In this document: piece after piece, positions 8,527-20,833 of the stretch
Layout: every line of letters starts with the position of its first letter
Position numbering within the stretch: the first letter of the stretch is position 1
Assembly: GCF_003688555.1 (NCBI RefSeq)
Contig: NZ_REFR01000013.1
Location: 282,753-346,752 of the forward strand
Reading direction: 5' to 3'
Source: Eilatimonas milleporae
Lineage (GTDB): Bacteria; Pseudomonadota; Alphaproteobacteria; Sphingomonadales; Kordiimonadaceae
DNA length: 64,000 nucleotides
Program-made: the position numbers and the translations under genes
The notes under the pieces: generated by a model
The model's input: only the letters and a program-made list of their open reading frames with translations
Told to the model about the DNA's origin: nothing
Database searches by the model: none

Positions 8527-9929
8527 GTCTCTACTCCGGACAGGTGATCGAGCATGCGGCGCTTCAACGCGGCAAGATCATTGGGCAATGTTTCAAAACG
8601 TTCCTCGGCCTGCATCAGGTCCCCCATATGGGACGGCAGGGCCGGCGTCACGCCGGTGGCCGCCGCCACCGCATCGGGAAATTTTGCCGGGTGGGCGGTC
8701 GCCAGGGTCACGCGGGGCGGGCCGTCCTCGTCCAGGCAGGCCCGCGCCGCGCCCAGGCCGACGGCGGTGTGCGGGTCGGCCAAATAGCCGCTGCGGCCAT
8801 ATGTGTCGGCCATGATCCGCGACGTTTGCCCGTCGTCCAGCCGCTCGGCCGCGAACAGGGCCGCAAGGGCCCCCCGCTCATCCGGGCTCAGCGCGAAACC
8901 GCCCTGTGTCGCCAGGTCCTCCATCGCGGCACTGACGGCGTTGCCGGACCGTCCTTTCAAGTCGAACAGCAGGCGTTCGAAATTGCTGGCGACCTGAATA
9001 TCCATGCTGGGCGACAGGGTCTTGTGCACCCCGGCCCTGTCATAGCGGCCGGTTTTCAATGTGCGGGCCAGAATGTCGTTGCTGTTGGTGGCGATCACCA
9101 GGCGCGCGACCGGCAATCCCATGGCCCGGGCGATATAGCCCGCGAAAATATCGCCGAAATTGCCCGTGGGCACACTGAAACTGACGGGGCGGTCCGGCGC
9201 CCCGAGACTGACGGCGGCACTGACATAATAGACCACCTGTGCCAGCACCCGCGCCCAGTTGATGGAATTGACCGCCGTCAGCGACACGCCGTCGCGAAAG
9301 TCCAGATCGTTGAAAGCCGCCTTCACCAGGGCCTGACAATCGTCGAACGTCCCGTCAATGGCGATATTCACCACATTGGGCTCCAGCACCGTCGTCATCT
9401 GGCGGCGCTGCACCTCCGACACGCGGCCATGCGGGTGCAGCATGAAAATGGTCACGGCGTCGCGCCCCCGGCAGCCGGCAATGGCCGCCGAACCGGTATC
9501 GCCGCTGGTCGCGCCCAATATGGTCAGCCGCCCGCCCCGGCGCGCGGTAAAGGCATCGAACAAACGCCCCAGCAGTTGCAGGGCAAAATCCTTGAAGGCC
9601 AGTGTCGGCCCGTGAAACAATTCAAGAATCCAGTCATTGCGGTCAACCTGGACAAGGGGCGCCACCGCCGGATGGTGAAAGGCGTCGCCATATGTGGCGT
9701 CCACCATGCCGCGCAACTCCGCAGCCGTCAGGCTGTCACCGACAAAGGGCTGCAAAACCGCGAAAGCCACATCGGCATAGGGGCGCCCCCTCAGCCGCCG
9801 AAACGTCTCGGCATCCAGGGTGGGAATGGCGGCCGGCACATACAGGCCGCCGTCCCGTGCCAGCCCGGTCAGGGTGACACCCTCGAAATTCAGCTCGTCC
9901 GCGACGCCGCGGGTGGAAACATACTGCAC
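8523..9929 (-). CDS. thrC: threonine synthase
   Basis: Converts O-phospho-L-homoserine to L-threonine with pyridoxal phosphate in the cytoplasm. The 468-residue protein has the start YVSTRG typical of the long proteobacterial form, the PLP lysine Lys113 in GPTLAFKDFALQ, and the cofactor-binding GATSGDTGSAAI segment. Length fits the family. It follows surf1 by 42 bases and overlaps the M16 gene, so it probably belongs to the far end of the cytochrome-oxidase transcription unit. Confidence 0.96.
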   Translation of the reverse strand: MQYVSTRGVADELNFEGVTLTGLARDGGLYVPAAIPTLDAETFRRLRGRPYADVAFAVLQPFVGDSLTAAELRGMVDATYGDAFHHPAVAPLVQVDRNDWILELFHGPTLAFKDFALQLLGRLFDAFTARRGGRLTILGATSGDTGSAAIAGCRGRDAVTIFMLHPHGRVSEVQRRQMTTVLEPNVVNIAIDGTFDDCQALVKAAFNDLDFRDGVSLTAVNSINWARVLAQVVYYVSAAVSLGAPDRPVSFSVPTGNFGDIFAGYIARAMGLPVARLVIATNSNDILARTLKTGRYDRAGVHKTLSPSMDIQVASNFERLLFDLKGRSGNAVSAAMEDLATQGGFALSPDERGALAALFAAERLDDGQTSRIMADTYGRSGYLADPHTAVGLGAARACLDEDGPPRVTLATAHPAKFPDAVAAATGVTPALPSHMGDLMQAEERFETLPNDLAALKRRMLDHLSGVET

Positions 9930-9971
9930 GCTCAGATACCCCAGATGAATGACAGGCGGTCCGTCCGGCGG

Positions 9972-10673
9972 TTACTTTAAGGGCCGTGAAAAACCATACG
10001 CAAGGTAAACGGCTATCAGCGCCAGGGCGATCCCGTACCATGTCAGCGCATATTCAAAATGGTCGTTCGGAATATCGACACGCACCTGCCCGCCGACCGG
10101 CAGGGCCTCCGGGTCCGTATCCTCCAAAAGAACACGCAAAGGATGGACATCCGTCAGCCCGAAATGACGCGCCATTTCCCGGACATCGGCCAGATACCAG
10201 TTTCCGCGCGCCGGGTCGTTCGCCGGGGTGAAAGGGCCGGGCCGGGCGCTCAGCATGGTGGCACCGGTCACGGTTACGGTCTTCTCGCCGGCGATCGGCG
10301 GAAGGGTCTTCTCATGGGCCGGCACCCAGCCGGGGGACACCATGACCGGCACCTGCCCCGCGCGCAGAAACGGCAGATACAGGTGATATCCCGCCTTGCC
10401 GGCGGTGCTGGTACCGTAAACCCGCACCGGCGCCGCATCGGCGAAACGGCCCGTCATCTCCACACGGCGGTAAGGGGCGGGCGTCCCCACGGTTTCAAGC
10501 GGAACGGGCGCCTGATGTAGAAAGGCCGACACCTTTTCGACCAGGGCGGTTTTCGGCCCCACCTTCAACGCCTGCCAGGTGCCAAGCGATATCAGGATGC
10601 CAAGGGCCAGCAGCGCCGACACCGTCACCCCCCAACCGGGGCGAAACCCCTTTCTAAAGGGCATCGCCGTCAT
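9972..10673 (-). CDS. SURF1 family cytochrome oxidase assembly protein
   Basis: A membrane protein of about 233 residues that helps insert heme a into subunit I of cytochrome c oxidase. An N-terminal transmembrane helix (GWGVTVSALLALGILISLGTW) is followed by a periplasmic domain and a C-terminal helix (YALTWYGIALALIAVYLAY). The motif GTWQ at the end of helix 1 and the PRGNWYLADVR segment are SURF1 hallmarks. The start at 10673 has GAGGGG upstream and overlaps the DUF983 gene by 20 bases; a start at 10664 or 10700 cannot be excluded. Confidence 0.9.
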   Translation of the reverse strand: MTAMPFRKGFRPGWGVTVSALLALGILISLGTWQALKVGPKTALVEKVSAFLHQAPVPLETVGTPAPYRRVEMTGRFADAAPVRVYGTSTAGKAGYHLYLPFLRAGQVPVMVSPGWVPAHEKTLPPIAGEKTVTVTGATMLSARPGPFTPANDPARGNWYLADVREMARHFGLTDVHPLRVLLEDTDPEALPVGGQVRVDIPNDHFEYALTWYGIALALIAVYLAYGFSRPLK

Positions 10674-11076
10674 CCCGCACACGCCCCTCATGGGCATCAT
10701 GATGGAATTGCAGTGCGATCAGCGTCGCCTTGAAAATTCTCAGCAGCCACAGCCCCATACCGGAAATGAAAACCGGCCACAGGATCAGATGAACCCATCT
10801 CGGCGGCGCGATCAGTCCTTCAACGGCAAAGGCGGCAATGGCCGTCACCGCCCCCAGAATCAGGATCACGAAAACAGCCGGCCCGTCACCCGGGTCCGCC
10901 GCCTGCAAATCAAAACCGCATACCGCGCACACGGGACGGACCGTCAGGATACCGTCAAACAGCGGGCCTTCGCCGCAATGGGGACAGCGGCACTGCACCC
11001 CCGCCCTGAACGGCGACACCGGCCGGGCATCCGCCCGGCCGGTGTCGCTTGTCTTCTGACGATCCGGGTCCGGCAC
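10654..11076 (-). CDS. DUF983 family membrane protein
   Basis: A protein of about 140 residues with two CxxC-type zinc-ribbon pairs (CRCPHCGEGPLF and CAVCGFDLQ) and two predicted membrane helices (VFVILILGAVTAIAAFAVEG and LILWPVFISGMGLWLLRIFKA). DUF983 genes regularly sit between ctaE and surf1 in alphaproteobacteria; their role in oxidase assembly is inferred from that context only. I prefer the GTG at 11076, 5 bases after the ctaE stop. An upstream in-frame ATG at 11127 would force a 46-base overlap with ctaE and an N-terminus unlike the family. Confidence 0.85.
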   Translation of the reverse strand: MPDPDRQKTSDTGRADARPVSPFRAGVQCRCPHCGEGPLFDGILTVRPVCAVCGFDLQAADPGDGPAVFVILILGAVTAIAAFAVEGLIAPPRWVHLILWPVFISGMGLWLLRIFKATLIALQFHHDAHEGRVRDDGDAL

Positions 11077-11081
11077 GGCCG

Positions 11082-11939
11082 TTATTGACCGCCCCAGATA
11101 TAAACGGCGAAAAACAGGAACAACCACACCACATCGACAAAATGCCAGTACCAGGCCGCCGCCTCGAAACCGAAATGATGGTCCGTCTTGAAATGGCCGG
11201 CATAGGACCGGAACAGACAGACAATCAGGAAAATCGTCCCGATCAGAACGTGAAACCCGTGAAAACCCGTCGCCATGAAGAAGGTGGCGCCGTAAATGCT
11301 GCCGGAAAAGGCAAAAGCGGCATGGTCGTACTCATAGACCTGCACGCAGGTAAAGGCGACCCCCAGAAGAACCGTCGCCCACAGCCCCTTTTTCAGGCCG
11401 TCGCGGTTGCCTTCCAGCAGCGCATGGTGCGCCCAGGTCACCGTGGTGCCGGACAGAAGCAGGATCAGCGTGTTCATGAACGGCAGGTGCCAGGGATCGA
11501 ATACCTCGATCCCTTCCGGCGGCCAGGGGGCATCGGTGGTCACCAGGTCCCAGAAATCGCCGAAATTGGGGATCGGCGCCGCCGGGTACAGCGACGCGTT
11601 GAAAAACGCCCAGAACCACGCCACAAAGAACATCACCTCGGACGCGATGAAAAGGATCATGCCGTAGCGCAGGCCGATCTGCACGACGGGCGTATGATCG
11701 CCCTGTTCGGCCTCCTTGATCACATCCTTCCACCACGCATACATGGTGTAGAGAACGCCGAGAAACCCGACAACCAGCAGATAACTGCCGAAATTGGCGC
11801 CTTCCACACCGAACAGCGTCGCGTCCGGCTTCATGGAAAAGACCGCGCCAATGGCCAGAAACAGAACCGCGATGGAGCCCACAATGGGCCATGGGCTCGG
11901 GTCCACCAGGTGATAATCGTGCTTAACGTCGCCCGCCAT
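11082..11939 (-). CDS. ctaE: cytochrome c oxidase subunit III
   Basis: Integral-membrane subunit of the aa3-type cytochrome c oxidase, 285 residues with seven predicted transmembrane helices. It begins KHDYHLVDPSPWP, a signature of alphaproteobacterial and mitochondrial subunit III, and contains SEVMFFVAWFWAFF and GFHGFHVLIGT. It stabilises the core and supports proton uptake. A 115-base gap separates it from ctaG upstream, so an internal promoter there is possible. Confidence 0.97.
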   Translation of the reverse strand: MAGDVKHDYHLVDPSPWPIVGSIAVLFLAIGAVFSMKPDATLFGVEGANFGSYLLVVGFLGVLYTMYAWWKDVIKEAEQGDHTPVVQIGLRYGMILFIASEVMFFVAWFWAFFNASLYPAAPIPNFGDFWDLVTTDAPWPPEGIEVFDPWHLPFMNTLILLLSGTTVTWAHHALLEGNRDGLKKGLWATVLLGVAFTCVQVYEYDHAAFAFSGSIYGATFFMATGFHGFHVLIGTIFLIVCLFRSYAGHFKTDHHFGFEAAAWYWHFVDVVWLFLFFAVYIWGGQ

Positions 11940-12054
11940 TTCTCAAGTCTCCTCACAAGGGATCAGGGACCTTATACGCCCTGCATACCTTATCCCCAAC
12001 AATTTTGGCCTCGCACGGCCATGCCGCGACCATGTCTGATGCACTGCCTGTGCC

Positions 12055-12648
12055 TCAGGGCACGGTCGCCGCCGCCAGTTCATTCGCACCCGCCTCCTCA
12101 GTGGAGCGCAGGAAAAACGTGTAGGACAGGGTGATTTCCGTCACATCGTCCATGTCCGGATCGTCCGCGATGGCCGGATCAATATAATAGACAACCGGCA
12201 TGTCAACCTTCTGGCCCGGTTGCAGCGTCTGTTCGGTAAAACAGAAACATTCGATCTTGGCGAAATAGGGCCCGGCCTTGTGCGGCGTCACATTATAGGT
12301 GGCCGTGCCGACAATGGGCGTGCCCGTCGGATTTTCCGCCTCGTAAAAGGCGATGGCCTGCTCGCCCACATTCAGGGCCTGATCATTCTGCACCGGGTCG
12401 AAACGCCACGGCATGTCGCGGTGCGTATTGGCCGCGAACCGCACCCGGATGGTCCGGTCGAGAACCGCGACATCGCCGGCATCGACCTGCTGCGTGGTGC
12501 CGCCATACCCGGTGACACGGCAGAACACCTCATACAGCGGCACGGCCGCATAGGCCATGCCCACCATGCCGGCAACCACCCCCAGCACAATGGCCGCCAC
12601 GCGGCCATTCCTGGCGGCGGCGACGCCGTTTTCAGCCGGCGCCGTCAC
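12055..12648 (-). CDS. ctaG: cytochrome c oxidase assembly protein CtaG (Cox11)
   Basis: A 197-residue copper chaperone that delivers copper to the CuB centre of subunit I. It has one N-terminal membrane helix (VAAIVLGVVAGMVGMAYAAVPLYEVFC) and a periplasmic domain with the copper-binding KIECFCFTEQ motif followed by LQPGQKVDMPVVYYIDP. The start is a GTG at 12648 that overlaps the stop of the preceding 42-codon gene (GTGA), implying coupled translation. Confidence 0.95.
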   Translation of the reverse strand: MTAPAENGVAAARNGRVAAIVLGVVAGMVGMAYAAVPLYEVFCRVTGYGGTTQQVDAGDVAVLDRTIRVRFAANTHRDMPWRFDPVQNDQALNVGEQAIAFYEAENPTGTPIVGTATYNVTPHKAGPYFAKIECFCFTEQTLQPGQKVDMPVVYYIDPAIADDPDMDDVTEITLSYTFFLRSTEEAGANELAAATVP

Positions 12649-12773
12649 GGCGTCAGCCCCTTGATACGGAAATAACTGACCACAATCAGCAGAATCACAA
12701 AAACACCCAGCGAGCCGCCAAGCAGGCGGTTGCGCTTTTGCATCTGCCGGTGCCGATCGGAAAACTCATCCAT
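12645..12773 (-). CDS. CoxF-like small membrane protein
   Basis: A 42-residue gene, short enough to be missed by length cut-offs. It starts [10 protein letters not shown], has a basic stretch (MQKRNR) and one membrane helix (LGVFVILLIVVSYF), and ends RIKGLTP. Its ATG overlaps the ctaB stop by one base (TGATG), and its TGA overlaps the ctaG GTG, so it is locked between two oxidase genes. Small single-helix proteins at this position are usual in alphaproteobacterial cox clusters (CoxF or oxidase-assembly annotation). The role is inferred from context. Confidence 0.85.
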   Translation of the reverse strand: MDEFSDRHRQMQKRNRLLGGSLGVFVILLIVVSYFRIKGLTP

Positions 12774-13732
12774 CACAGCCACCCGCCGACAAGGGTCTCA
12801 CCCAACAGGGTCGCGAACAACAGAAACAGATACAGGATCGAAAAGCGGAACAGCCTGCGCTCGGCCCCCTCATGCTCGCGCCAGACCCGGAACGCCCACC
12901 ACAGAAAGCGCAGGCCCAATGCGGCGGAAACCGCGCCATAGACAACGCCGCCCAGCCCCAGGACAAAGGGCAGCACGCCGACCGGCACCAGAACCAGGCT
13001 GTAGGCCATGATATGGTTGCGCGTGACACGGCGACCGGCCACCACCGGCAGCATCGGCACCTTCACCCGCGCATAGTCATTCTCGATAAACAAGGACAGG
13101 GCCCAGAAATGCGGCGGCGTCCACAGGAAGATAATCGCGAACAGAACCAGGGATTCCACGGTCACGCTGTTGGTGACGGCAGCCCAGCCGATCATGGGCG
13201 GGAAAGCACCGGCGGCACCCCCGATAACGATATTCTGCGGTGTGCGCCGTTTCAGCCACATGGTGTACACCACCGCGTAGAAAAAGATCGTCAGCGCCAA
13301 CAGCGCCGCCGCCGTTATCCCGGCAATCAGGCCCAGCAGCACAACCGCCATCACCGACAGCGCCAGCCCGAAGCCGAGCGCATCGCCCGCCGCGATACGG
13401 CCCGACGGCACGGGACGGGCCTTGGTCCGCTCCATCAGCGCGTCAATATCGGCATCATACCACATATTCAGCGCACCCGACGCCCCCGCGCCGACCGCGA
13501 TCAGCGCCAGCGAGGCCATCGCCAGCACCGGATGCAGGCCGCCCGGCGCGGCCATCATGCCGACAAACGCGGTAAAGATGACAAGCGACATGACGCGCGG
13601 CTTCAACAGCTCGATAAAGGCCCGCGCGTCGGCGACGGATACGGCATCGGCCACGGAAATGGTGTCGCGCCCCGGCCTTGCGGTCGGGGCGGCAATGGTC
13701 TGGCCGGTCATGGTCGTGGCACTGTCGCTCAC
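12773..13732 (-). CDS. ctaB: protoheme IX farnesyltransferase (heme O synthase)
   Basis: Adds a farnesyl group to heme b to make heme o, the precursor of heme a. The 319-residue UbiA-superfamily membrane protein has the prenyl-diphosphate-binding [15 protein letters not shown] motif, followed by RPVPSGRI, and a second loop [20 protein letters not shown]. About nine helices are predicted. It follows ctaD by 99 bases and is coupled to the small CoxF-like gene downstream. The heme a synthase gene ctaA is not in this window. Confidence 0.97.
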   Translation of the reverse strand: MSDSATTMTGQTIAAPTARPGRDTISVADAVSVADARAFIELLKPRVMSLVIFTAFVGMMAAPGGLHPVLAMASLALIAVGAGASGALNMWYDADIDALMERTKARPVPSGRIAAGDALGFGLALSVMAVVLLGLIAGITAAALLALTIFFYAVVYTMWLKRRTPQNIVIGGAAGAFPPMIGWAAVTNSVTVESLVLFAIIFLWTPPHFWALSLFIENDYARVKVPMLPVVAGRRVTRNHIMAYSLVLVPVGVLPFVLGLGGVVYGAVSAALGLRFLWWAFRVWREHEGAERRLFRFSILYLFLLFATLLGETLVGGWL

Positions 13733-13831
13733 TCAAAACACTCCAATCGGCGGTCTGGTCTGCGGCATGGGACGCTGACGCTGCGGCGGCCCATGCCCTG
13801 TGCTGCCTTTGCTACCTCCGTGCTGCCCGGT

Positions 13832-15478
<1,647 letters not shown>

Positions 15479-15489
15479 TCAGCGGCCCA

Positions 15490-16380
15490 TCAGCGGCCCA
15501 GGGCCGTGCTGCGCGCATCGGCGAACTCAAGTTTGGCGCGCTCGACCCATTCGGCGAATTGTTCCTTCGACACCGCCTCGACCGCAATCGGCATGAAGGC
15601 ATGATCCTTGCCGCACAGCTCCGAGCACTGGCCGTAATAAACGCCGGGATCGCGAACCTCGAACCAGGTTTCGTTCAGGCGTCCGGGCACGGCATCCATC
15701 TTCACGCCGAAGGCCGGCACCGTCCAGCTGTGCAGCACGTCGGACGCCGTGATCTGCAACTTGATCTTGGTGTCGACCGGCACCACCACCCGCAGGTCCG
15801 TGTCCAGAAGGCGCGCATTCAGCTTGCCCGGCCAGCCGAGGAAATTCGTCAGATCATTCTCATAGACCTGGCGCTCCGCCGGGTTGGTAAAGGCACTGTC
15901 GGGCACGATGGCCGCCGTGAACTCGATACCGTCATGATCGGGGTAGGAATAGGTCCAGTTCCACTGGTTGCCGGTGGCACGGATGGCAAATTCAGTCTCG
16001 GGAATCACTTCCTGATAATACAGAAGCGGGATGGACCAGAAGCCGATCCCCACCAGGATGAAAATCGGCACCACGGTCCAGACAAACTCGATGAATGTGT
16101 TGTGGCTGGTTTTCGACGGTGTGGGGTTGGCCTTTTCCCGGTACCGAATCATCGTCCAGAACATCAGGACAAAGACGAAAACCGCAATCACCAGAATGAT
16201 GTAAAGCAGCATTTCGTTGAAATCGGCGACACGCTGCGCCTGGTCATTGGCGGCGGCCTGCAGCCACACACCCTTTTCCGTCGGCATGCCGATGCGGTCC
16301 TGGGCCGCGCTCGTGCCCGTCAACCCCATCAGGGCCATTCCACTCAACGCCGCGCCTGCGAGCAGCCTTTTGACCTTCAT
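15490..16380 (-). CDS. ctaC: cytochrome c oxidase subunit II
   Basis: First gene of the oxidase cluster. The 296-residue precursor has a signal peptide (LLAGAALSGMALMGLTGTSAAQ), two membrane helices and a periplasmic cupredoxin domain. The CuA site is intact: HSWTVPAFGVKMDAVPGR and YGQCSELCGKDHAFMP. It accepts electrons from cytochrome c and passes them to heme a. A GAGGA ribosome site lies ahead of the ATG, and a good promoter lies about 45 bases upstream. Confidence 0.97.
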   Translation of the reverse strand: MKVKRLLAGAALSGMALMGLTGTSAAQDRIGMPTEKGVWLQAAANDQAQRVADFNEMLLYIILVIAVFVFVLMFWTMIRYREKANPTPSKTSHNTFIEFVWTVVPIFILVGIGFWSIPLLYYQEVIPETEFAIRATGNQWNWTYSYPDHDGIEFTAAIVPDSAFTNPAERQVYENDLTNFLGWPGKLNARLLDTDLRVVVPVDTKIKLQITASDVLHSWTVPAFGVKMDAVPGRLNETWFEVRDPGVYYGQCSELCGKDHAFMPIAVEAVSKEQFAEWVERAKLEFADARSTALGR

Positions 16381-16426
16381 CCCCGAATCCTCATAATTTC
16401 CACATGTCCGGCAAGCGGACTTTGTA

Positions 16427-16456
16427 CTTATACAGCCGGTTTATCCGTTTTGCCAA
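16427..16456 (-). promoter_or_regulatory. probable sigma70-type promoter of the cox cluster
   Basis: On the minus strand TTGGCA (five of six matches to the -35 consensus) is followed after 18 bases by TATAAG (five of six to the -10). The predicted start point leaves a leader of roughly 40 bases before ctaC. Promoter function is inferred. Confidence 0.55.
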
Positions 16457-17056
16457 AAAGGCCGGAACCGCAAGATCTTGCGGCTTTCCAGCCTGTTCAG
16501 CGACGTTTTGGCACAACCGGCCAGCCTGCCTGTCCCCGGCCGGCCCCAAACGCTCACGGCCAAACCGGTTCCAGTGAATTTGCGGCACGTTATACCAAAG
16601 CCTGCGGCACGCTCAAGCCTTGTACGCGGCTTTTTCGCCAGCGGGCCGTGCGCGTGGCCGTGGCCGCTTTCACTGTGCAAGGCGGCAGCGCCACCATGGC
16701 ACGGGACAATGGCTATCGGGCAGCGGCCTGTGTAACATGCCCTTTGCACTGTCCATGCGCACCTTGAATGCGGCTTTTCTCAACGGTCTTGAGTTTAGGG
16801 TGTTATCATGGCGTTTCGATGCGTCATAAGGCCGCAAGATCGGCAGGTCACAGGTCGTGCCCTGCCCCGGCTTTGACCATTGTTATCAAGGGGGCCTATC
16901 CTGTATGGCAGTCGCATGGTGCCGGGAATACCGGCATCAAACGCTTAAACGCTTGGCAAAGGCGCCAAAAACGCCATCTTAGTCCGAACGTACCATTAGT
17001 CCGACGTATCAATTGAGTCTGACGTAACCCAGTGTCAGTTCTGTCCGGAGATCCGC
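16457..17056. other. intergenic region between ctaC and tldD
   Basis: No convincing gene is visible in the gap between the divergent ctaC and tldD genes. Besides the cox promoter, TTGACC at 16873 and TATCCT at 16897 (18-base spacer) may form a weak tldD promoter. Three degenerate 17-base direct repeats (TTAGTCCGACGTA-like) lie at about 16979-17030, just before tldD, and could be binding sites. Confidence 0.4.
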
Positions 17057-18505
<1,449 letters not shown>

Positions 18506-18750
18506 GACGCAAAGGTCCTTACACCCCCCGCGCGCGCTCCCTCTCCCGCAGGCGCAGGCGCGGGCTAAACATACGCGCCCGGCACACAGGTACGGCGGTT
18601 CCGGCACGGTCGTTGCCGTCCACCGCATGCCGCCATCCGCCCACGCATTCCCTGGACACCTTGTCCGGCGCACCCTGCCTGTCCCGCGCGCACTGCTTGT
18701 CTTGACGGGCGATGCGGGTGTTATCTCCGGCACCGGGTTCCTGAAAACGA

Positions 18751-20820
18751 CTATTCCGCCGGTCGGGCGGGCGGCTTGTCGAGACGGGCGGCCGGCAGGC
18801 GCGGGGCGGCAGCGCGTGTGCGCAGGAGGGGGAGGAGGAACAGGACGGCCGCGACCGCGAAAACGGCGGTGACGGGCAGGCCGGCGGGCGCGGCGGCGGC
18901 GGCGCCGTGGGTGAGGGTGTGGCCGGCGAGTGCGACGGAAAGCGACACGCCGGTGAACGCGCGCAAAAAGCGCGACAGGCGGGCGGGGTCGGCGGAAACG
19001 GCGGCGGCGATGAGCACGGCCACCGCGAGAAACCCCCAGAAAACCGCGACCAGGACGCCCGGCGGCAGCGTGCCGGCCGGAGGAAGAGAATCGGTCAGGG
19101 AGCCGGTTTGAGAGGCGACCTGAGAAGCGGCCTGAGAGCCAGCTTGGGAGGCGGCCTGAGAACCAGCCTGCTTGGAGGCGGTCTGGGAGCCGGTTTGGGA
19201 GGCGGCCTGAGAACCAGCCTGCCGGGAGGCGGTCTGGGAGACGGTCTGGGAGGCGGACGGGGAATCGGGCAGAGGGCCGGCCTGGGAGGCGAGCTGAGAG
19301 ACGGCCAGTGGGCCGGTCAGGGCGGTGGCCATGGTGAGGGCGAGGGCGGCGGGGGTGCCCCAGACGATGGCGGACCAGACGGCGGCGAGGCGCGCGGTGG
19401 CGAGGCGCGCGGCCGGGCGGCCCCTGGACCGGCGGCGCACGAGATAGACGGCGACGCCGGAGGCGATGACGACGGCGAGCGCGGTGCCGAACACACCATA
19501 GGCGATCTTGACCCAGAGGCCGCCGAAGGAGCCGAAATGGACCTGATAGGCCGAGGCGGCGATCTGCTGGCCGAGGGTGCCGGCGGCGAGGCCGGCGGGG
19601 GCCAGCGGCGTGCCGTCGGCGGCAAAGGCGTAATAATCGCCGAAGATCAGGCGGCGCGGGTGCTCGGCGAGGATTTGCAGATGCTGGCCGGCGGTCGCGG
19701 GCTCGTGCAGGATGACATAGGTGGGCAGGAGGTCGCCGTGCGCCGCGCGCATATGGGTGAGCGCGGCGCCGATGGCGGCGAGCGGCGCCGGCGCCGCGTC
19801 GGGCGCCGGTTCATCCCCGAAAATGGGGGCATAGACGGCCTCGACATCGCCGTCATACCAGAGGGCGGCAATGCCGAAGGCCATGACCGAGGCGAGCCCG
19901 AGCATGGCGCCGGTAAGCGCGCTGGAAATGTGAAAGGGCGCGGTCCACACGGCCAGGCGGTTGTGCAGGTCGGCGAAGGCGAGGCGCGGGCTGCCGCCGA
20001 GACGGACGGCGAAGGCGTCGCGGAAAATGCGCGGATGGGCGAGCAGCCCGGACAGCGACAGGCCGAGCAGCATGGCCCCGAGGGCGCCGACCAGCGTCAG
20101 CCCGGCCACATGGGGCAGATGCAGATAATAGTGCAGATCGAGGATGAACTGGGTCCAGGGATGGGCCTCCGCCCCGGCGATGGTGCCGTCGGGGCGGATG
20201 AACACGGCCCTGTTGTCGGTGGTCACCACCACGCGCGGCATGTCGGGCGTGGGCAGCTGAACGAAGAAATGGTCGGTCGGCGCGGGCTCGCCCGCCATCA
20301 CGGCGGCGGCGGCGCGGTCGACCGTGGCGGGGTCGATGGCGGCCATTTCCGGCGCGCCGGGCTGCTCCCAGCGCTGAAGCTCGTGATTGAAGACGGAGAG
20401 CACGCCGCTGAGACTGAGGATGTAGAGGAGTGCCGCCACGGTGAGGCCGATGGCCGAATGGGCGGACAGGGCGGCGCCGACCCGTCTGGCCGACGCTTTG
20501 CCGCCCCCCGCGCCGCCCCCCGCGCCGCCGGCCGGACGGCGCGGGGCGTTGGGGCCGGGCCTGTGATCAGGGCTGTGATCAGGGCTGGGGCCGGGCCTGT
20601 GGTCGGTCCTGTGCTCGGCGTTTTGATCGGGGCGCGCGGCGGGTCCGGCGGTGGCGGCTGACGCCGGGCCGGCAACCGGGTCCGGGCGGGCGGGCGGCAC
20701 GGCCGCAGACACCGGAGCGGATGAAGGCCCCGAAACGGATGAAAGACCCGAAGCGGATGAAAGACCCGGAGCGGATGGGGCGCCCGATGCGGGCCTGCCG
20801 GTGCCGGTGGAGTGTGTCAT
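18751..20820 (-). CDS. PepSY-domain transmembrane protein
   Basis: A 689-residue inner-membrane protein of the PepSY-TM (PiuB-like, iron-regulated) family. Helix 1 (IGLTVAALLYILSLSGVLSVFNHEL) is followed by a periplasmic PepSY-like region, the WTQFILDLHYYLHLP motif, and the family's RLGGSPRLAFADLHNRLAVW segment. Two parts are unusual: a Pro/Ala/Ser-rich N-terminus of about 125 residues, and a low-complexity insert (about residues 517-577) of Ala-Ser-Gln repeats encoded by imperfect DNA repeats. The ATG has AAGGGGAAAG upstream. It follows a small membrane-protein gene by 13 bases, and the TonB receptor across the gap suggests iron or heme uptake. Confidence 0.82.
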   Translation of the reverse strand: MTHSTGTGRPASGAPSAPGLSSASGLSSVSGPSSAPVSAAVPPARPDPVAGPASAATAGPAARPDQNAEHRTDHRPGPSPDHSPDHRPGPNAPRRPAGGAGGGAGGGKASARRVGAALSAHSAIGLTVAALLYILSLSGVLSVFNHELQRWEQPGAPEMAAIDPATVDRAAAAVMAGEPAPTDHFFVQLPTPDMPRVVVTTDNRAVFIRPDGTIAGAEAHPWTQFILDLHYYLHLPHVAGLTLVGALGAMLLGLSLSGLLAHPRIFRDAFAVRLGGSPRLAFADLHNRLAVWTAPFHISSALTGAMLGLASVMAFGIAALWYDGDVEAVYAPIFGDEPAPDAAPAPLAAIGAALTHMRAAHGDLLPTYVILHEPATAGQHLQILAEHPRRLIFGDYYAFAADGTPLAPAGLAAGTLGQQIAASAYQVHFGSFGGLWVKIAYGVFGTALAVVIASGVAVYLVRRRSRGRPAARLATARLAAVWSAIVWGTPAALALTMATALTGPLAVSQLASQAGPLPDSPSASQTVSQTASRQAGSQAASQTGSQTASKQAGSQAASQAGSQAASQVASQTGSLTDSLPPAGTLPPGVLVAVFWGFLAVAVLIAAAVSADPARLSRFLRAFTGVSLSVALAGHTLTHGAAAAAPAGLPVTAVFAVAAVLFLLPLLRTRAAAPRLPAARLDKPPARPAE

Positions 20821-20833
20821 ACGTCTTTCCCCT

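Noticed and set aside
8544..9980. Plus-strand open frame opposite thrC
   Set aside because: Same reason: thrC is complete with its PLP lysine, and the shadow is His/Gln/Arg-rich noise.
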